64,000 nt of DNA, from positions 36,260 through 100,259 of the forward strand of contig MPUH01000126.1 in assembly GCA_001970955.1 (NCBI GenBank). The letters run 5' to 3'. The first letter of the stretch is position 1; each line of letters starts with the position of its first letter. Below, in pieces: positions 1 through 9,557 of the stretch. Made by a program: the position numbers and the translations under genes. Below the pieces are notes generated by a model. It saw only the letters and a program-made list of their open reading frames with translations, was not told the origin of the DNA and did no database searches. This DNA is from Stentor coeruleus (lineage: Eukaryota; Ciliophora; Heterotrichea; Heterotrichida; Stentoridae).

Positions 1-117
1 ACCAAAAAAAAACCAATTATTTTCCTATTACCACTATCAACTTTTTAATAAAAACCCCTAAACTGCAACAAAACATCCTCAATTCCAAAAATCAAAACTC
101 TAAAAAAATAAATTAAT

Positions 118-1338
118 TTAGTACATTACATCAACTAAGCTGTAAAACCCTCGGACTTTTCTTCTATAAAAAAGTTTATCGAGCCTGGTATACAATATTT
201 TGCAAGCTGTTTTCAAATTCTGCCCCCTATTCCAATTATCCGCATATTCACAACTAAAGCTTTCATCTCTTTTTTTCTGTATAGCACTAATATCAAAAAT
301 CCTTTGATTTTCCCCAAATGTCCCAGTAAGTGTTGAAGGTTCATTACTAATTTTACTTTCTTCTAAAGTAAACTCAAAAGTTAATGAATGTTCTTGATTT
401 TGTTTTATAGCCCTTGAAAGAAAAATCATATCAAAACTTCTATGAACTCTAGTCATAAATATTGTATTAAGTTTTATAACCCCAGAAGTTAAATTTGCTT
501 CATTGATTTTTTTAATCGGAGAACCTTTTAAAACTTCTTCTGAATACCGGGTTTTAGACTGTGTGTGTAAAACATCAGTGATATTAAGTCTTGGAATTTT
601 GATTTTCCCATTATTCCCACAAAAGTCAGGGCTGTAATTCGTCAACGAATCCCTAGAGTTATCTTTAAAAGGCGAAATCAAACAAGTATCGGGGTAAAAA
701 TCACTGATTGGTAAGGTTGAAACATCAGATAAAGACTTTTTTATAGACCCAGAAGGAAGCATTTGTTTTATTTTGTCTAGAAATCTTGGAGAAAAGTTTT
801 CTTTAGTTGAACTTGTATATAAATTTATACCTATATGTCCACATTTTTCACATTTTGTTAACATAGATGTATGTTGTTGGGATATTAAAGGTAAGTATTT
901 TTTAAAAGTATCATCTAAAAGTTTTCTTAAATCAGTATCATATGAGTTTTTTCTAGTTAATTCATTTTCTTTCGTAATATTTTCCTTTTTGATTTTTTCC
1001 CATGCATTTTTGGTTGTATTTTTAAAGAGTTGTGAGAGTTTTAAAGAAGCCAACTCGACTTTGAGTTTGTTTTTTGTGTAGGTTTTTCTTTTGGACTTGC
1101 ATGTTTGTCTATTAAGTGTCCCAACAAGTCTTTCAGACCGGGGGACGATGTATGGGCTTTGAAATCTTTCGCTTTCTATAGGTTTTTCTGAGGTTTTTTT
1201 TGTGTTTTCAAATATCTGTATAGGTTTTACTTTGTTAACTCTTTCGATAAAGCTAGTTGGCGGTTGGATGACCCTAAGTGGAGTTCGCCCACCTTGTAAA
1301 CTTGATCGGGACCTTGATGAATGTGAAAAATCTGACAT
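118..1338 (-). CDS. Unknown 406-aa basic, Ser/Thr/Lys-rich protein
   Basis: I do not recognise this protein. It is an open frame of 406 codons ending in TAA. The N-terminus is rich in Ser, Arg and Lys and looks disordered. One CxxCG pair (CEKCGH) lies near residue 165, but no second pair follows to make a clear zinc site. It has no signal peptide and no convincing membrane segment. The coding strand reads without interruption and its composition matches neighbouring genes. The next reverse-strand gene lies 86 bp upstream. It is likely a lineage-specific ciliate protein, so function is left open. Confidence 0.75.
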   Translation of the reverse strand: MSDFSHSSRSRSSLQGGRTPLRVIQPPTSFIERVNKVKPIQIFENTKKTSEKPIESERFQSPYIVPRSERLVGTLNRQTCKSKRKTYTKNKLKVELASLKLSQLFKNTTKNAWEKIKKENITKENELTRKNSYDTDLRKLLDDTFKKYLPLISQQHTSMLTKCEKCGHIGINLYTSSTKENFSPRFLDKIKQMLPSGSIKKSLSDVSTLPISDFYPDTCLISPFKDNSRDSLTNYSPDFCGNNGKIKIPRLNITDVLHTQSKTRYSEEVLKGSPIKKINEANLTSGVIKLNTIFMTRVHRSFDMIFLSRAIKQNQEHSLTFEFTLEESKISNEPSTLTGTFGENQRIFDISAIQKKRDESFSCEYADNWNRGQNLKTACKILYTRLDKLFYRRKVRGFYSLVDVMY

Positions 1339-1424
1339 ATTTAAATATAACAGGTATTTGAATCTTTATGAATTTTCACTACTATACTAAAAGGAATCTT
1401 TAATAATATTTATCCTCAGAACTT

Positions 1425-2084
1425 TTAAGGATAAGAGAACATATCCCCATACTTGGATGTTCTCAAAAATGGCTTTGATTGATAATATTCCGCTTTCATA
1501 TCATGTTCAAAAAAGTAATAAGGATCAGCAGGGGGAACACTAAAATTATCACCATGGGTTCTTGTGCATTCCCAACGCGGTCCAAACTCCACTTTTTTCA
1601 TTTTCATTTCTTCTTGTCTTCGTCTTTCTACCTCATCATCAAATTTTTTCATATTGTTGTTAATAATCTGTTTACCACTTTCAGTAAGAATTTCAGCTCC
1701 AGTTTCACCGAATTCAGTCCCTTTATTTTTTGTAAGCTTAAAAGGTTTTTCTGGATATTTGAATGATCTTGGTATAAGATGAGTTGCTCTATATAGTTCA
1801 GTTGCATGAATATCTGTTATAGGCAAATATGTTCTGGTTTTTTCATCAAATTCCTTTGCGGTATGTTTTTCACCAAGTTTCCAATGAGGTCGAGATTTTG
1901 GGTCAATGTCGAATTTCCTTTCTTTTTGTTTTTTGAGAAACTGCTCGTGCTTTTTTTGTACTTTTCGTTCTTGTTTTTCTTTAAGTTTGTTTTCTATATG
2001 TCTTTCTCGTGATTGTTGCATTTCTTCCATGTATTTCTTTAGTCTCTCTTCTGGAGATAACTGCATGATTTCATGGTCATTCAT
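1425..2084 (-). CDS. Unknown 219-aa charged protein with helical N-terminus
   Basis: The frame of 219 codons ends in TAA. Residues 1-60 are very rich in Glu, Lys, Arg and Gln and should form a long helix or coiled coil. The C-terminal half is rich in aromatic residues and Pro and contains recurrent short basic/aromatic patches, as in many ciliary or cytoskeletal proteins of ciliates. I see no catalytic motif. The gene faces a 791-bp gap that it shares with the divergent gene starting at 2876. A cytoskeletal role is only a guess. Confidence 0.75.
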   Translation of the reverse strand: MNDHEIMQLSPEERLKKYMEEMQQSRERHIENKLKEKQERKVQKKHEQFLKKQKERKFDIDPKSRPHWKLGEKHTAKEFDEKTRTYLPITDIHATELYRATHLIPRSFKYPEKPFKLTKNKGTEFGETGAEILTESGKQIINNNMKKFDDEVERRRQEEMKMKKVEFGPRWECTRTHGDNFSVPPADPYYFFEHDMKAEYYQSKPFLRTSKYGDMFSYP

Positions 2085-2875
2085 AGTTATAAGATCTTAT
2101 AAGTTAAAACAGATTTGGAAGTAGGATTTTTTTTGTGATTAATGATAATAGAATTAAGGATAAGAGTTGTTTAAGTAATTTATATTAGAAAAAAGGAACT
2201 TTTTTATAGTTATTTAGTTTGTGATTTATGTAAATATTCATGTTTTTTATGATTTTTTTTATGTTTTAGACTTGATATAAAAATAAAGTTTTCTATTTTA
2301 TGCTGATTTTGATACTTTATATACAAATTTTCCTAACATCAATTGAAATTTAAAGTTTGCATTAACATAATAAACTTTTAAATCTCTTTTATAAATATAC
2401 ATAATACTTATAGGAATTTGAAAGAGATTTATGAGAATAATAGCCTAGTGATTAGGACATGCAAACATGTACAGTATAAGAAAGTTGTAGATTTATAATA
2501 GATAATATTGGTTTTCGAGGATAAGTTAGGGAGTATTAGAAAAGTGATTTTATTGGGATATAAAATAGTGGAGAAATTAAATATAATAATTTTTTCAAAG
2601 CGATTGTCGACAATTTTATTTATAAAATTTATCTTAATACCTATAATCTCTATCCAATTTAAATCCTTTAACCATATTCCAAACACAACCTTTAACTATC
2701 ACACAAATTTCAAAAACAAACCCAAACCCCACACAAGCTTTTTTACCTAAAACCCCCATATCATCTCTCCAATTTTCCATTTTTCCCTTCTCATCTCTAA
2801 CATAATACATAATACAAAAAGACCCCACTACTAGGACGAGACAATCATCAAATAAAATAATCCACTCAGTCAATA
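2085..2875. other. Divergent intergenic region with strand-composition switch
   Basis: This gap lies between divergent genes. The left 150 bp have almost no C on the + strand (G/T/A-rich), while about 2640-2860 have almost no G (A/C/T-rich). Small open frames here are low-complexity and not convincing. A weak tRNA D-arm-like string at about 2440-2460 does not fold as a tRNA. It presumably holds the promoters of both neighbours, but I see no clear element. Confidence 0.6.
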
Positions 2876-3688
2876 ATGAATAATAAGGTAAGATACTATG
2901 AGGAATTCCTGCCTCGAGTTAACGACAGGAAAATGCCGTAAGTTCTATAAAGTGACTCTGTTAAGTTTTCAGGGTACAACCAACCTCGTTCTAGCACGAC
3001 CTCAAGTGTAAAAAACACTTCAACTTTTATGCCCTACAAAGAAACAGGTGCATCTCCAAGAACCAAGCCTGTTAGAGCAACCGTAAGGCCAGAACTGTAC
3101 TATAAGCCTTCAACAACTCTAGACGAGCCCAGAGAACTTAGTATAAAAACCATGAGACCCCCTTGTCGACAGAGCGAGAACGTTTTTGATCTTGACGATA
3201 CATCAAAAGCTGTTAAAAAAACCATCAGGATTGTCAGGAAACAAGCTCGACCCCCTTCAAGACATAAGACCCCACCTAAAGCTGTGGGTTTAGAACTTCC
3301 TCCTGATAATATAGACTATCATTCTATGGATTCTACACCTATAAGCCAAGGATTTTCTATGAGCCAGCCAATTAACTTAGCTATGATTGATGATAAAAAT
3401 ACTAAAAACCCTAGAAAACTTAGAGCAGACTCAGTTAAAGGTAAACCTATTAAAAAATCAGAAGATGCAGGCTTTGGGTCTAGGGCTTGGTCAGCAAAGC
3501 ATAATGGGAAAAATGCCCCAATTGTCTTAAATAAAAGGAAAAGTGAGAATGTCCCTAACTCCTCAGGCGGAAACGAAATCGTTAACAGTCCTCACGATGC
3601 TTCCAAAAGGTCAAGCAGTCGGAGTAAACAGCAAAACCTGCCAATTTTCACTAATCTTCAAAGTGAGTTCTTAGATTTATTTGCCTAG
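2876..3688 (+). CDS. Unknown 260-aa basic protein; two 15-nt introns
   Basis: The proposed exons are 2876-2887, 2903-2937 and 2953-3688. Removing introns 2888-2902 and 2938-2952 joins a short ATG exon in frame to the long open frame and gives about 260 residues. The protein is rich in Ser, Pro, Lys and Arg, looks largely disordered, and has no recognised domain. It ends with TAG 31 bp before the ETF alpha start. The second intron fits the heterotrich pattern well. The first has its TA one base later than usual, so the very first exon is less certain; an alternative start is the ATG at 2933. Confidence 0.7.
2888..2902 (+). other. 15-nt intron
   Basis: GTAAGATACTATGAG, phase 0. TA falls at positions 10-11 instead of the usual 9-10, so this is the least certain of the introns. 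Confidence 0.6.
2938..2952 (+). other. 15-nt intron
   Basis: GTAAGTTCTATAAAG, phase 2, with A at position 10. Removal keeps the frame into the long exon. Confidence 0.75.
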
Positions 3689-3719
3689 CCCTAATTAAAA
3701 GTTCAAATTTAACCCTCCA

Positions 3720-4700
3720 ATGGTTGGGATTTTAAAAATGTTTTTAAGAAGGAAATTCACATCTTTGGTATTAGCTGAGCATAACAACGTGAAACTTAAT
3801 CCTATTGTATACAGTGCAGTTAATGCAACTGAATACTTTAATGATGATATTACTGTTTTAGTTGCTGGGGATACATGCGGAACTGTGGCTCAAGAAGCAT
3901 CTTTGATAGATGGGGTAAGTAGGGTACTTCATATTGATAATAGAGATTTGAAGTATCAGCTCGCTGACTCTTTGGCTAAAGCTATAAAACAAGTGCAACA
4001 GATGAATAATTTTAAGAGGATTATTGCTGGATCAAGCAATTTTTCTAGAGATGTGATCCCAAGATTAGGTGGAGCTTTTGGTGTCCAGCCAGTGACAGAA
4101 ATTACGAAAATTATGAATGAAGATTGTTATAAAAGAGCAGCATATGCTGGAAATGCGATATATACTGTAGTCTTTGTCCAACCTGATGTACGCTTACTAA
4201 CAATACGAGCCACATCTTTTGATAAAAATCCTGTGAAAAAAACCCCTGCACCAATTGAAAGGTTTGATGCTGGTGATGTGAAATCAGCAATGACTTGGGT
4301 TAGTGAAGAAATTATTAAAGCTGATAGACCTGATTTAACATCAGCGAAAATTGTTGTTGCTGGAGGAAGAGGTCTTAAAAGTAAAGAGGGCTTTAAAATT
4401 GCTGAAGAGTTAGCTGATACTCTTGGAGGTGCTGTTGGTGCATCAAGAGCAGCTGTTGATGCTCATTATTGCCATAATGAATTACAAGTTGGGCAGACTG
4501 GTAAAATTGTTGCCCCAAATCTTTATATTGCACTAGGAATATCTGGAGCAATCCAACATCTAGCTGGAATGAAAGATTCCAAAGTTATCGTGTCTGTGAA
4601 TACAGACCCTGAAGCTCCGATATTTAGTGTTTCAGATTATGGGCTTGTTGGTGATGCATTCAAGGTTGTTCCTGAGATGATTTCTAAGCTTAAGAAATAG
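3720..4700 (+). CDS. ETFA: Electron transfer flavoprotein subunit alpha
   Basis: The 326-aa product matches the usual length of ETF alpha (about 330). ETF passes electrons from acyl-CoA and other mitochondrial dehydrogenases to ETF-ubiquinone oxidoreductase. The N-terminus has a basic stretch (FLRRKF) typical of a mitochondrial presequence. The C-terminal FAD domain is well conserved: GGRGLKSKEGF, then GASRAAVDAHY, QVGQTGK, LYIALGISGAIQH and the NTDPEAPIF segment. A second Met at residue 7 could also be the start. The gene lies 25 bp upstream of UTP14 on the same strand. Family assignment is firm. Confidence 0.97.
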   Translation: MVGILKMFLRRKFTSLVLAEHNNVKLNPIVYSAVNATEYFNDDITVLVAGDTCGTVAQEASLIDGVSRVLHIDNRDLKYQLADSLAKAIKQVQQMNNFKRIIAGSSNFSRDVIPRLGGAFGVQPVTEITKIMNEDCYKRAAYAGNAIYTVVFVQPDVRLLTIRATSFDKNPVKKTPAPIERFDAGDVKSAMTWVSEEIIKADRPDLTSAKIVVAGGRGLKSKEGFKIAEELADTLGGAVGASRAAVDAHYCHNELQVGQTGKIVAPNLYIALGISGAIQHLAGMKDSKVIVSVNTDPEAPIFSVSDYGLVGDAFKVVPEMISKLKK

Positions 4701-4725
4701 TTTTAGTAATATTATCCTTGTATAA

Positions 4726-6108
4726 ATGTCCAAAGTTAACCTTTCAGAATTAATTGATGAAATTGATAACGAGGACAAGATTTCAGGGGTATCGAAAAGC
4801 ATACTGAAAAAACGCTTAGAAAGTGCTAATAAAACTTCTGTATAGTTTATATAGCGAATAGTAGGCAAAGGAACTGCATCCCAAAAAGCTTTAGAAAGGC
4901 AAGCTGGGTACAACATTTTGTCAAGAGAGATGAGTGATTGGCAAGATATCATAGCGTCTAATAGGACAGCAAGACAAATCGATCTTACTCATGAACTTCC
5001 TCCACCAACTACTCTTGAGCAGATAACAAAAGACCCTAAACCTGAAGGACTCAGAAAAGAAATAGGGCAGGCCTTAGGCCTGCCAGAAGAAGATGATGAG
5101 GAATTTGAACCAAGCAGCAACAACCAAAAAGCTAAAATGCGTAGCGAGATGTTCCACCAGCACCAAAAGCAAAAAAGAATAGCCAAAATCAAAAGCAAAC
5201 TCTACCACAAAATCCGCAATAAACGCAAAGAAAAAGTATCCGGGGTACCATTAGATGAAGATGAACAACATGAAAAAGATGAACTTATGCGTATTGAAGA
5301 AAGAATAGGACTCCGCCACTCAGCTAAAAAACTAAAAAAAACAGTAAACAAATACGCTAAAGATGATGGTAAAAAACTCATATCTGAAAATGAAGCCTTA
5401 AGACAAAGGATAAAAAATCCAAGCCGAGTAAGTAGTGAAGGGAAAGTTGTTTATGAAAGTTCAAGCGATGATGATGAAGCATTTCTAACCGAGCAATTAA
5501 AATTAGAATTAGATGAACCTGAAAAAGAAAAAGGGATAATGGGTATGAAGTTTATGAAAGATGCAATAAAAAGACAAAGGGAAAAAGAACAAATTTTAAC
5601 TGAAGATTTACTTGAAGAACTAGCAGGTGAGACTTCGAAATTCAAATTCTCAGGTGATCCGACAAAGAAAAGGAAAATCGAAAAACATGATATTAAAGCT
5701 AATGATAAGCAACAAGAACTTATACAAGAAGCTTTTGAAATTGATGAAATGGATGAAATTGCAGCTGAGGAATGGGCTAAAGAACAGGAAGAAAAAGCTC
5801 AAAAAGTACCAAAATCTCTTTCAGGCTGGGGTAGCTGGTTTGGTACTGGTATAAGGGCTAAACCAAGTCCTTCTGTACCTAAAGTTTTTAAAGCTGACAA
5901 AATTATAGAAAATGATGAAAGGGATAAAAGAGCTGCGAAATATCAAGTAAAAAAAATCCCATTTCCTTATAAAAGCGCTAGACAATTTGATGCGGTACAC
6001 AAAATTCCAATAGGTAAAGAATGGAATTCTAAAAGAGTTTATCAGAAACAAATCGCCCCTGAGATCCTAACAAGAGATGGAGAAATCATACAGCCTATAA
6101 GTAAGTGA
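4726..6108 (+). CDS. UTP14: UTP14-like small-subunit processome protein
   Basis: The exons are 4726-4839 and 4855-6108, joined across a 15-nt intron with two in-frame stops; together they give about 455 aa. UTP14 is a nucleolar U3 snoRNP/SSU processome component that activates the helicase Dhr1 in 18S rRNA maturation (family knowledge). Supporting features are the acidic and Lys-rich body, the KDAIKRQREKEQ-type helix, the SGWGSWFG motif, and the C-terminal FPYKSARQFD...PIGKEWN segment typical of the family. The frame stops at TGA, but TAG follows immediately; if UGA is sense, one Trp is added. The N-terminal part is shorter than in yeast or human. Confidence 0.93.
4840..4854 (+). other. 15-nt intron in UTP14
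   Basis: GTATAGTTTATATAG, phase 0, T9-A10. It contains in-frame stops, so it must be spliced for the conserved protein to start at 4726. Confidence 0.9.
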
Positions 6109-6173
6109 TAGTAAAGATTTGGGGTTTAATAATAGGTTGGGGGTATTTGAATAAAATACGTTAGGATATTAAA

Positions 6174-7640
6174 ATGGATATGGACTTTGTTGAGGTTAAG
6201 AGGAATTATGATATTAAAGTTGACGTGAATTCTATGAGGTATAAGCTTTTACAGAATGCAATAAAAAGAGATAAGTCAGCTATAAGTTCTAGGTCAATAA
6301 GTGGATTAGATGAACAGTTAAGAAGGAAGTTGGGTAAGCCGATGAGTTTGGAAAGGCTTATGAGACCTTTAAAGTCAATGAAAAAAATCATTTCGCCTGT
6401 GAGGATGAATAGTGGGGAAAGTAGGAAACAACTTTTGGAGTTGTCTGGGAAGAATTTTTTAACCCCATCACACTGTAAAGTAATAACACCATCGAAAACA
6501 TCTGATCTTCTTGGCAGTGTACTTAAAAACTCTAATAGAAATGAGAAAACTCCACAAATCGAGACCCCGAGTAATAGAAAAGATCATGAAAAAGAGTTTA
6601 AGACTATAAAAAACATTAAAAAAGAAGAAAGTAAAAAACCAAGACCAGTTTTTAATAAGAAAATCGATATCCCAAATGAAACTACAAATCAGATACCTTT
6701 GTTTTCTAGTCGCAATTTGCGCCGAGTTCAAGAAAGCGAGAAGGGTTTAGAAAAAATCATTAGTAAGTTTAATATACGGGTTGTTAATGATATAAAACCA
6801 ACAGTTACAGATGTGAATATATATAGCGCTTTACTTGTTATTCTTGGGATAATTGATAAAAAGCACCCTTTGAAAAACAATCAAGTCTTAGAAACAATGG
6901 AGAAATTTCTATCAAATCCAGGGATTGTTGTTAAGAGCATAAAAAGTATTCCATTTTTACTTAAAGAAGAAAATGTTGATAAAGGTAAATTTTATATAGA
7001 AAGTATTGGTGTATCTTATTTTTACTTAAAAGCATCAAAAGATTACTCTTCAACACCTCAAATCGAACTTATCAGATCATTACTTATAGAAATCTACTCA
7101 TTATTCAGTCTTAATCTTAATGAACTACCAAAAGATAAACGTGAAGAAACTTTTATAAAGATTTTTGATGCTAAACCTCAGACTAATAAAGAAAATATAA
7201 AAACAAGCCAAGGTAATAAGAAAAATTATAATATAAAACAGGATAAGGATATTGATAACTTCAAATTCCTAACAACCTCAACTTTGCAAGAAAATAACGC
7301 TCAGAATGTTGAAGATTCAACTCTAGCATTGAAGTTGCCTGTAAAAACTACGCCGAAAAGCTCTGAAAGTCTTGAAAATGCATTTATTGCTGCGATTAAG
7401 TTCCCTGAACATGCTGCAACTGCAAGTCTTGATATAGAAAACTGTTATAAAAATGAACCTAGTCCTAAAAATGATGTTTCAATGGATTATTCTTATCATA
7501 AAGATTGCAAGAATATTTTGTTGGAGAAGTTTTTTAGAAAAAATGGTAAGGAACTTAGGAAAAGCCAGGGAGATATGGATTTTAGTGATAATACGGACTT
7601 TTCTGATGGTGAGTACTTGGGTTTTGGATATAAAAATTAG
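6174..7640 (+). CDS. Unknown 488-aa Lys/Ser-rich protein
   Basis: The uninterrupted frame ends in TAG. The first 220 residues are basic and look disordered (several Ser-Pro and Thr-Pro sites). Residues of about 225-310 are more hydrophobic and predicted helical, and may form the only folded module. The C-terminus is acidic and Asp/Ser-rich. I recognise no family, signal peptide or membrane segment. It begins 65 bp after UTP14 on the same strand, but this spacing is typical for the window and says little about function. Confidence 0.8.
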   Translation: MDMDFVEVKRNYDIKVDVNSMRYKLLQNAIKRDKSAISSRSISGLDEQLRRKLGKPMSLERLMRPLKSMKKIISPVRMNSGESRKQLLELSGKNFLTPSHCKVITPSKTSDLLGSVLKNSNRNEKTPQIETPSNRKDHEKEFKTIKNIKKEESKKPRPVFNKKIDIPNETTNQIPLFSSRNLRRVQESEKGLEKIISKFNIRVVNDIKPTVTDVNIYSALLVILGIIDKKHPLKNNQVLETMEKFLSNPGIVVKSIKSIPFLLKEENVDKGKFYIESIGVSYFYLKASKDYSSTPQIELIRSLLIEIYSLFSLNLNELPKDKREETFIKIFDAKPQTNKENIKTSQGNKKNYNIKQDKDIDNFKFLTTSTLQENNAQNVEDSTLALKLPVKTTPKSSESLENAFIAAIKFPEHAATASLDIENCYKNEPSPKNDVSMDYSYHKDCKNILLEKFFRKNGKELRKSQGDMDFSDNTDFSDGEYLGFGYKN

Positions 7641-8246
7641 AAAGATTCTTGGTTTTTATGATTTATATATAAGTTAATATTTTTAGTTTTATGATGATGC
7701 TAATTTTTGGAGATAAAAGCTTGGATTTGTATGAGAATTTAGGATTAGGAATTTAGAAAGATGAGGGAATATTGGATTTTTGAAGAGGATTATAAATTTA
7801 TTTGAATAAGAATTTCTTTATATGAACCTTGCTAAAATACATAGTAATTCCTTATCTGTGATATAAATTAATTAATATTAAGAATATATTATTATACCAA
7901 GTAACCTATTAACAATAATCTCTAAAAGTTTAAAATATCAAAATAACTAGCAATATTTAAACTATTTTCTAACAAATCCTTTGCTAAAATTAACATAAAA
8001 ACTTATTTTCCTCAGAATAGAATAATTAGACAATTAGTACAACTATAGCGTTATTATGCTATGAAAAAATGCGCATTTAATTTAATCAGAAACATGAAAT
8101 ATGATTATAAATAAGCTCTACTTTAACTTACAAATATAATTCCTCTTAAGCCTATCTTAATTAAAAAAAAAACAACCAAAGTTCTAACTTTTACCACAAA
8201 GCCCATTATGAGCATCCAAAGTATTTAAAATTATATTTAAAAAAAA
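7641..8246. other. Convergent intergenic region, no gene seen
   Basis: The 606 bp between convergent 3' ends are AT-rich, with G/T-rich sequence on the left and A/C-rich on the right. I see no gene, repeat or structured RNA that I can support. Confidence 0.6.
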
Positions 8247-8753
8247 CTACATCGTATTAGTTAAACTACAATCCTGAGGTTCTATAATAGGTGGTAAAAC
8301 TATTTTCTCTTCTGGTTCTCTATAAAAAAACCTTTTTTCCTGACCTTTAAGTAAATCTGTCAGCTTAGGCCATTTCATATCAGTACTTGCTTTATGAACC
8401 TTTTTATGCAAAGAATACTGACTTGCATGCTTAAAACTTTTACTACAAAAACTGCAACTATAAGGTTTTTCATTTGTATGGGTAAATTTATGTTCCTTAA
8501 GGCAATGCTTTGATGAGAAATTTTTCGAGCATGTTTCGCATTTAAAATTCCTTTCTGAGTTTCTGAGCAAAATATTGGCTATTCCTTGCAAAGATAAGGG
8601 TAATGAAAAACTGGTGGTGGATGATACTGGAGAAGGAGAAGGAGAATTTTTGATATTTGATACTATTGAAAATATAGGGCTTGGGGTTTTATCTGGTTTG
8701 ATATTAGGAATATCTGGTTTTTTTGGTCTTAAAACATCACTTTTCATATTCAT
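8247..8753 (-). CDS. Two-finger C2H2 zinc-finger protein
   Basis: The product is 168 aa. Two adjacent C2H2 fingers occupy residues about 70-120: C72/C75/H88/H92 and C100/C103/H116/H120. They are joined by a TNEKPY linker close to the classical TGEKPY, which implies tandem DNA binding. The N-terminal 65 residues are Pro/Ser-rich and disordered; the C-terminal 45 residues contain a WPKLTDLLK helix and an acidic/Pro tail. It is probably a nuclear sequence-specific transcription factor. The target is unknown, and two fingers alone would bind only about 6 bp. Confidence 0.88.
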   Translation of the reverse strand: MNMKSDVLRPKKPDIPNIKPDKTPSPIFSIVSNIKNSPSPSPVSSTTSFSLPLSLQGIANILLRNSERNFKCETCSKNFSSKHCLKEHKFTHTNEKPYSCSFCSKSFKHASQYSLHKKVHKASTDMKWPKLTDLLKGQEKRFFYREPEEKIVLPPIIEPQDCSLTNTM

Positions 8754-9557
8754 AAATATAATTTTAAGTTAAAGTTAGTTATTTTGAGATGATTTATTTA
8801 TATGGCTTATTTTTATTTATGATATAGGCTTTGAATGAATTGTTTGATTTTGATTTAGAAGTGATGGGAGGGAATAAAGATAAGGATTGGTTTTAGTAAA
8901 CTTTTTTTATGCATTTTTTAATGATTTTTTAAACTATGGTTAGATGTTTATTGTTATTAGTTTGAGAGGTTTTAAGGTTGTGTCCTATTTTAGTTTATAA
9001 GGATTATATTTTGAAATTTAATACCTGCTAATTTTTTTTGATAGGTTTTGGGTTTAAAAATAGTAATTTTTTCAATTATATCTGCTATTACAGTATGGAA
9101 TATAAGTTTGAGTTTAGTTTGTAGTTAAAATTTATCATATCAATCAAAATTCATAGAAATAGTCTTGAACTCACATTCTTTTTACACAGACAGCCTAGTT
9201 TCCTTTCTAATTTTAATCAAACTAAGATCAAAAAATTTCAAAATCCACCAGAGAAAATTCAAAAAATCCTAAAAACTACCATAGAAAAACTCAAAAAAAT
9301 CCTAAAATCTACCAGAAAAACTCAATCCGACTTGGCCCAAAGGAAAATTTAAACTTCTTCTTAGCATAAAAATCTCAATTAAACCATATTCGTTTAAAAA
9401 TCGCCAAAACTCAACCAAAAATCCCCATCCCAGCCTAACAATAACCCAACAAACCTTCCTTAGAAAAACCAAAAATCCATTATCACCACATAACCCATAA
9501 TTTCTTTAAAAAAAAAAATCATAATTCAAACAAAAAACCTAATATCTAACCAAAAAA
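8754..9557. other. Divergent intergenic region, skew switch
   Basis: The 804-bp gap lies between divergent genes. It is G/T-rich near the zinc-finger gene and A/C-rich, with very few G, from about 9220 to the kelch gene start. A weak B-box-like string near 9150 (reverse strand) does not form a tRNA. Confidence 0.6.

Noticed and set aside
773-1081. 102-codon + strand frame opposite the 406-aa gene
   Set aside because: Phe/Ser/Val-rich antisense shadow of a Lys/Glu-rich coding region.
2436-2500. tRNA-Glu-like D-arm string (TAGCCTAGTGATTAGGA)
   Set aside because: The following sequence forms a hairpin with a 4-nt loop, not a 7-nt anticodon loop, there is no real B box and no acceptor stem.
2429-2873. 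Three overlapping small frames (79-85 codons)
   Set aside because: They fall in a low-complexity intergenic gap with extreme base skew and show no protein-like features.
9130-9200. B-box-like string on the reverse strand (GAGTTCAAGACTA)
   Set aside because: No acceptor or anticodon stem can be drawn and the region is low-complexity. Probably chance.
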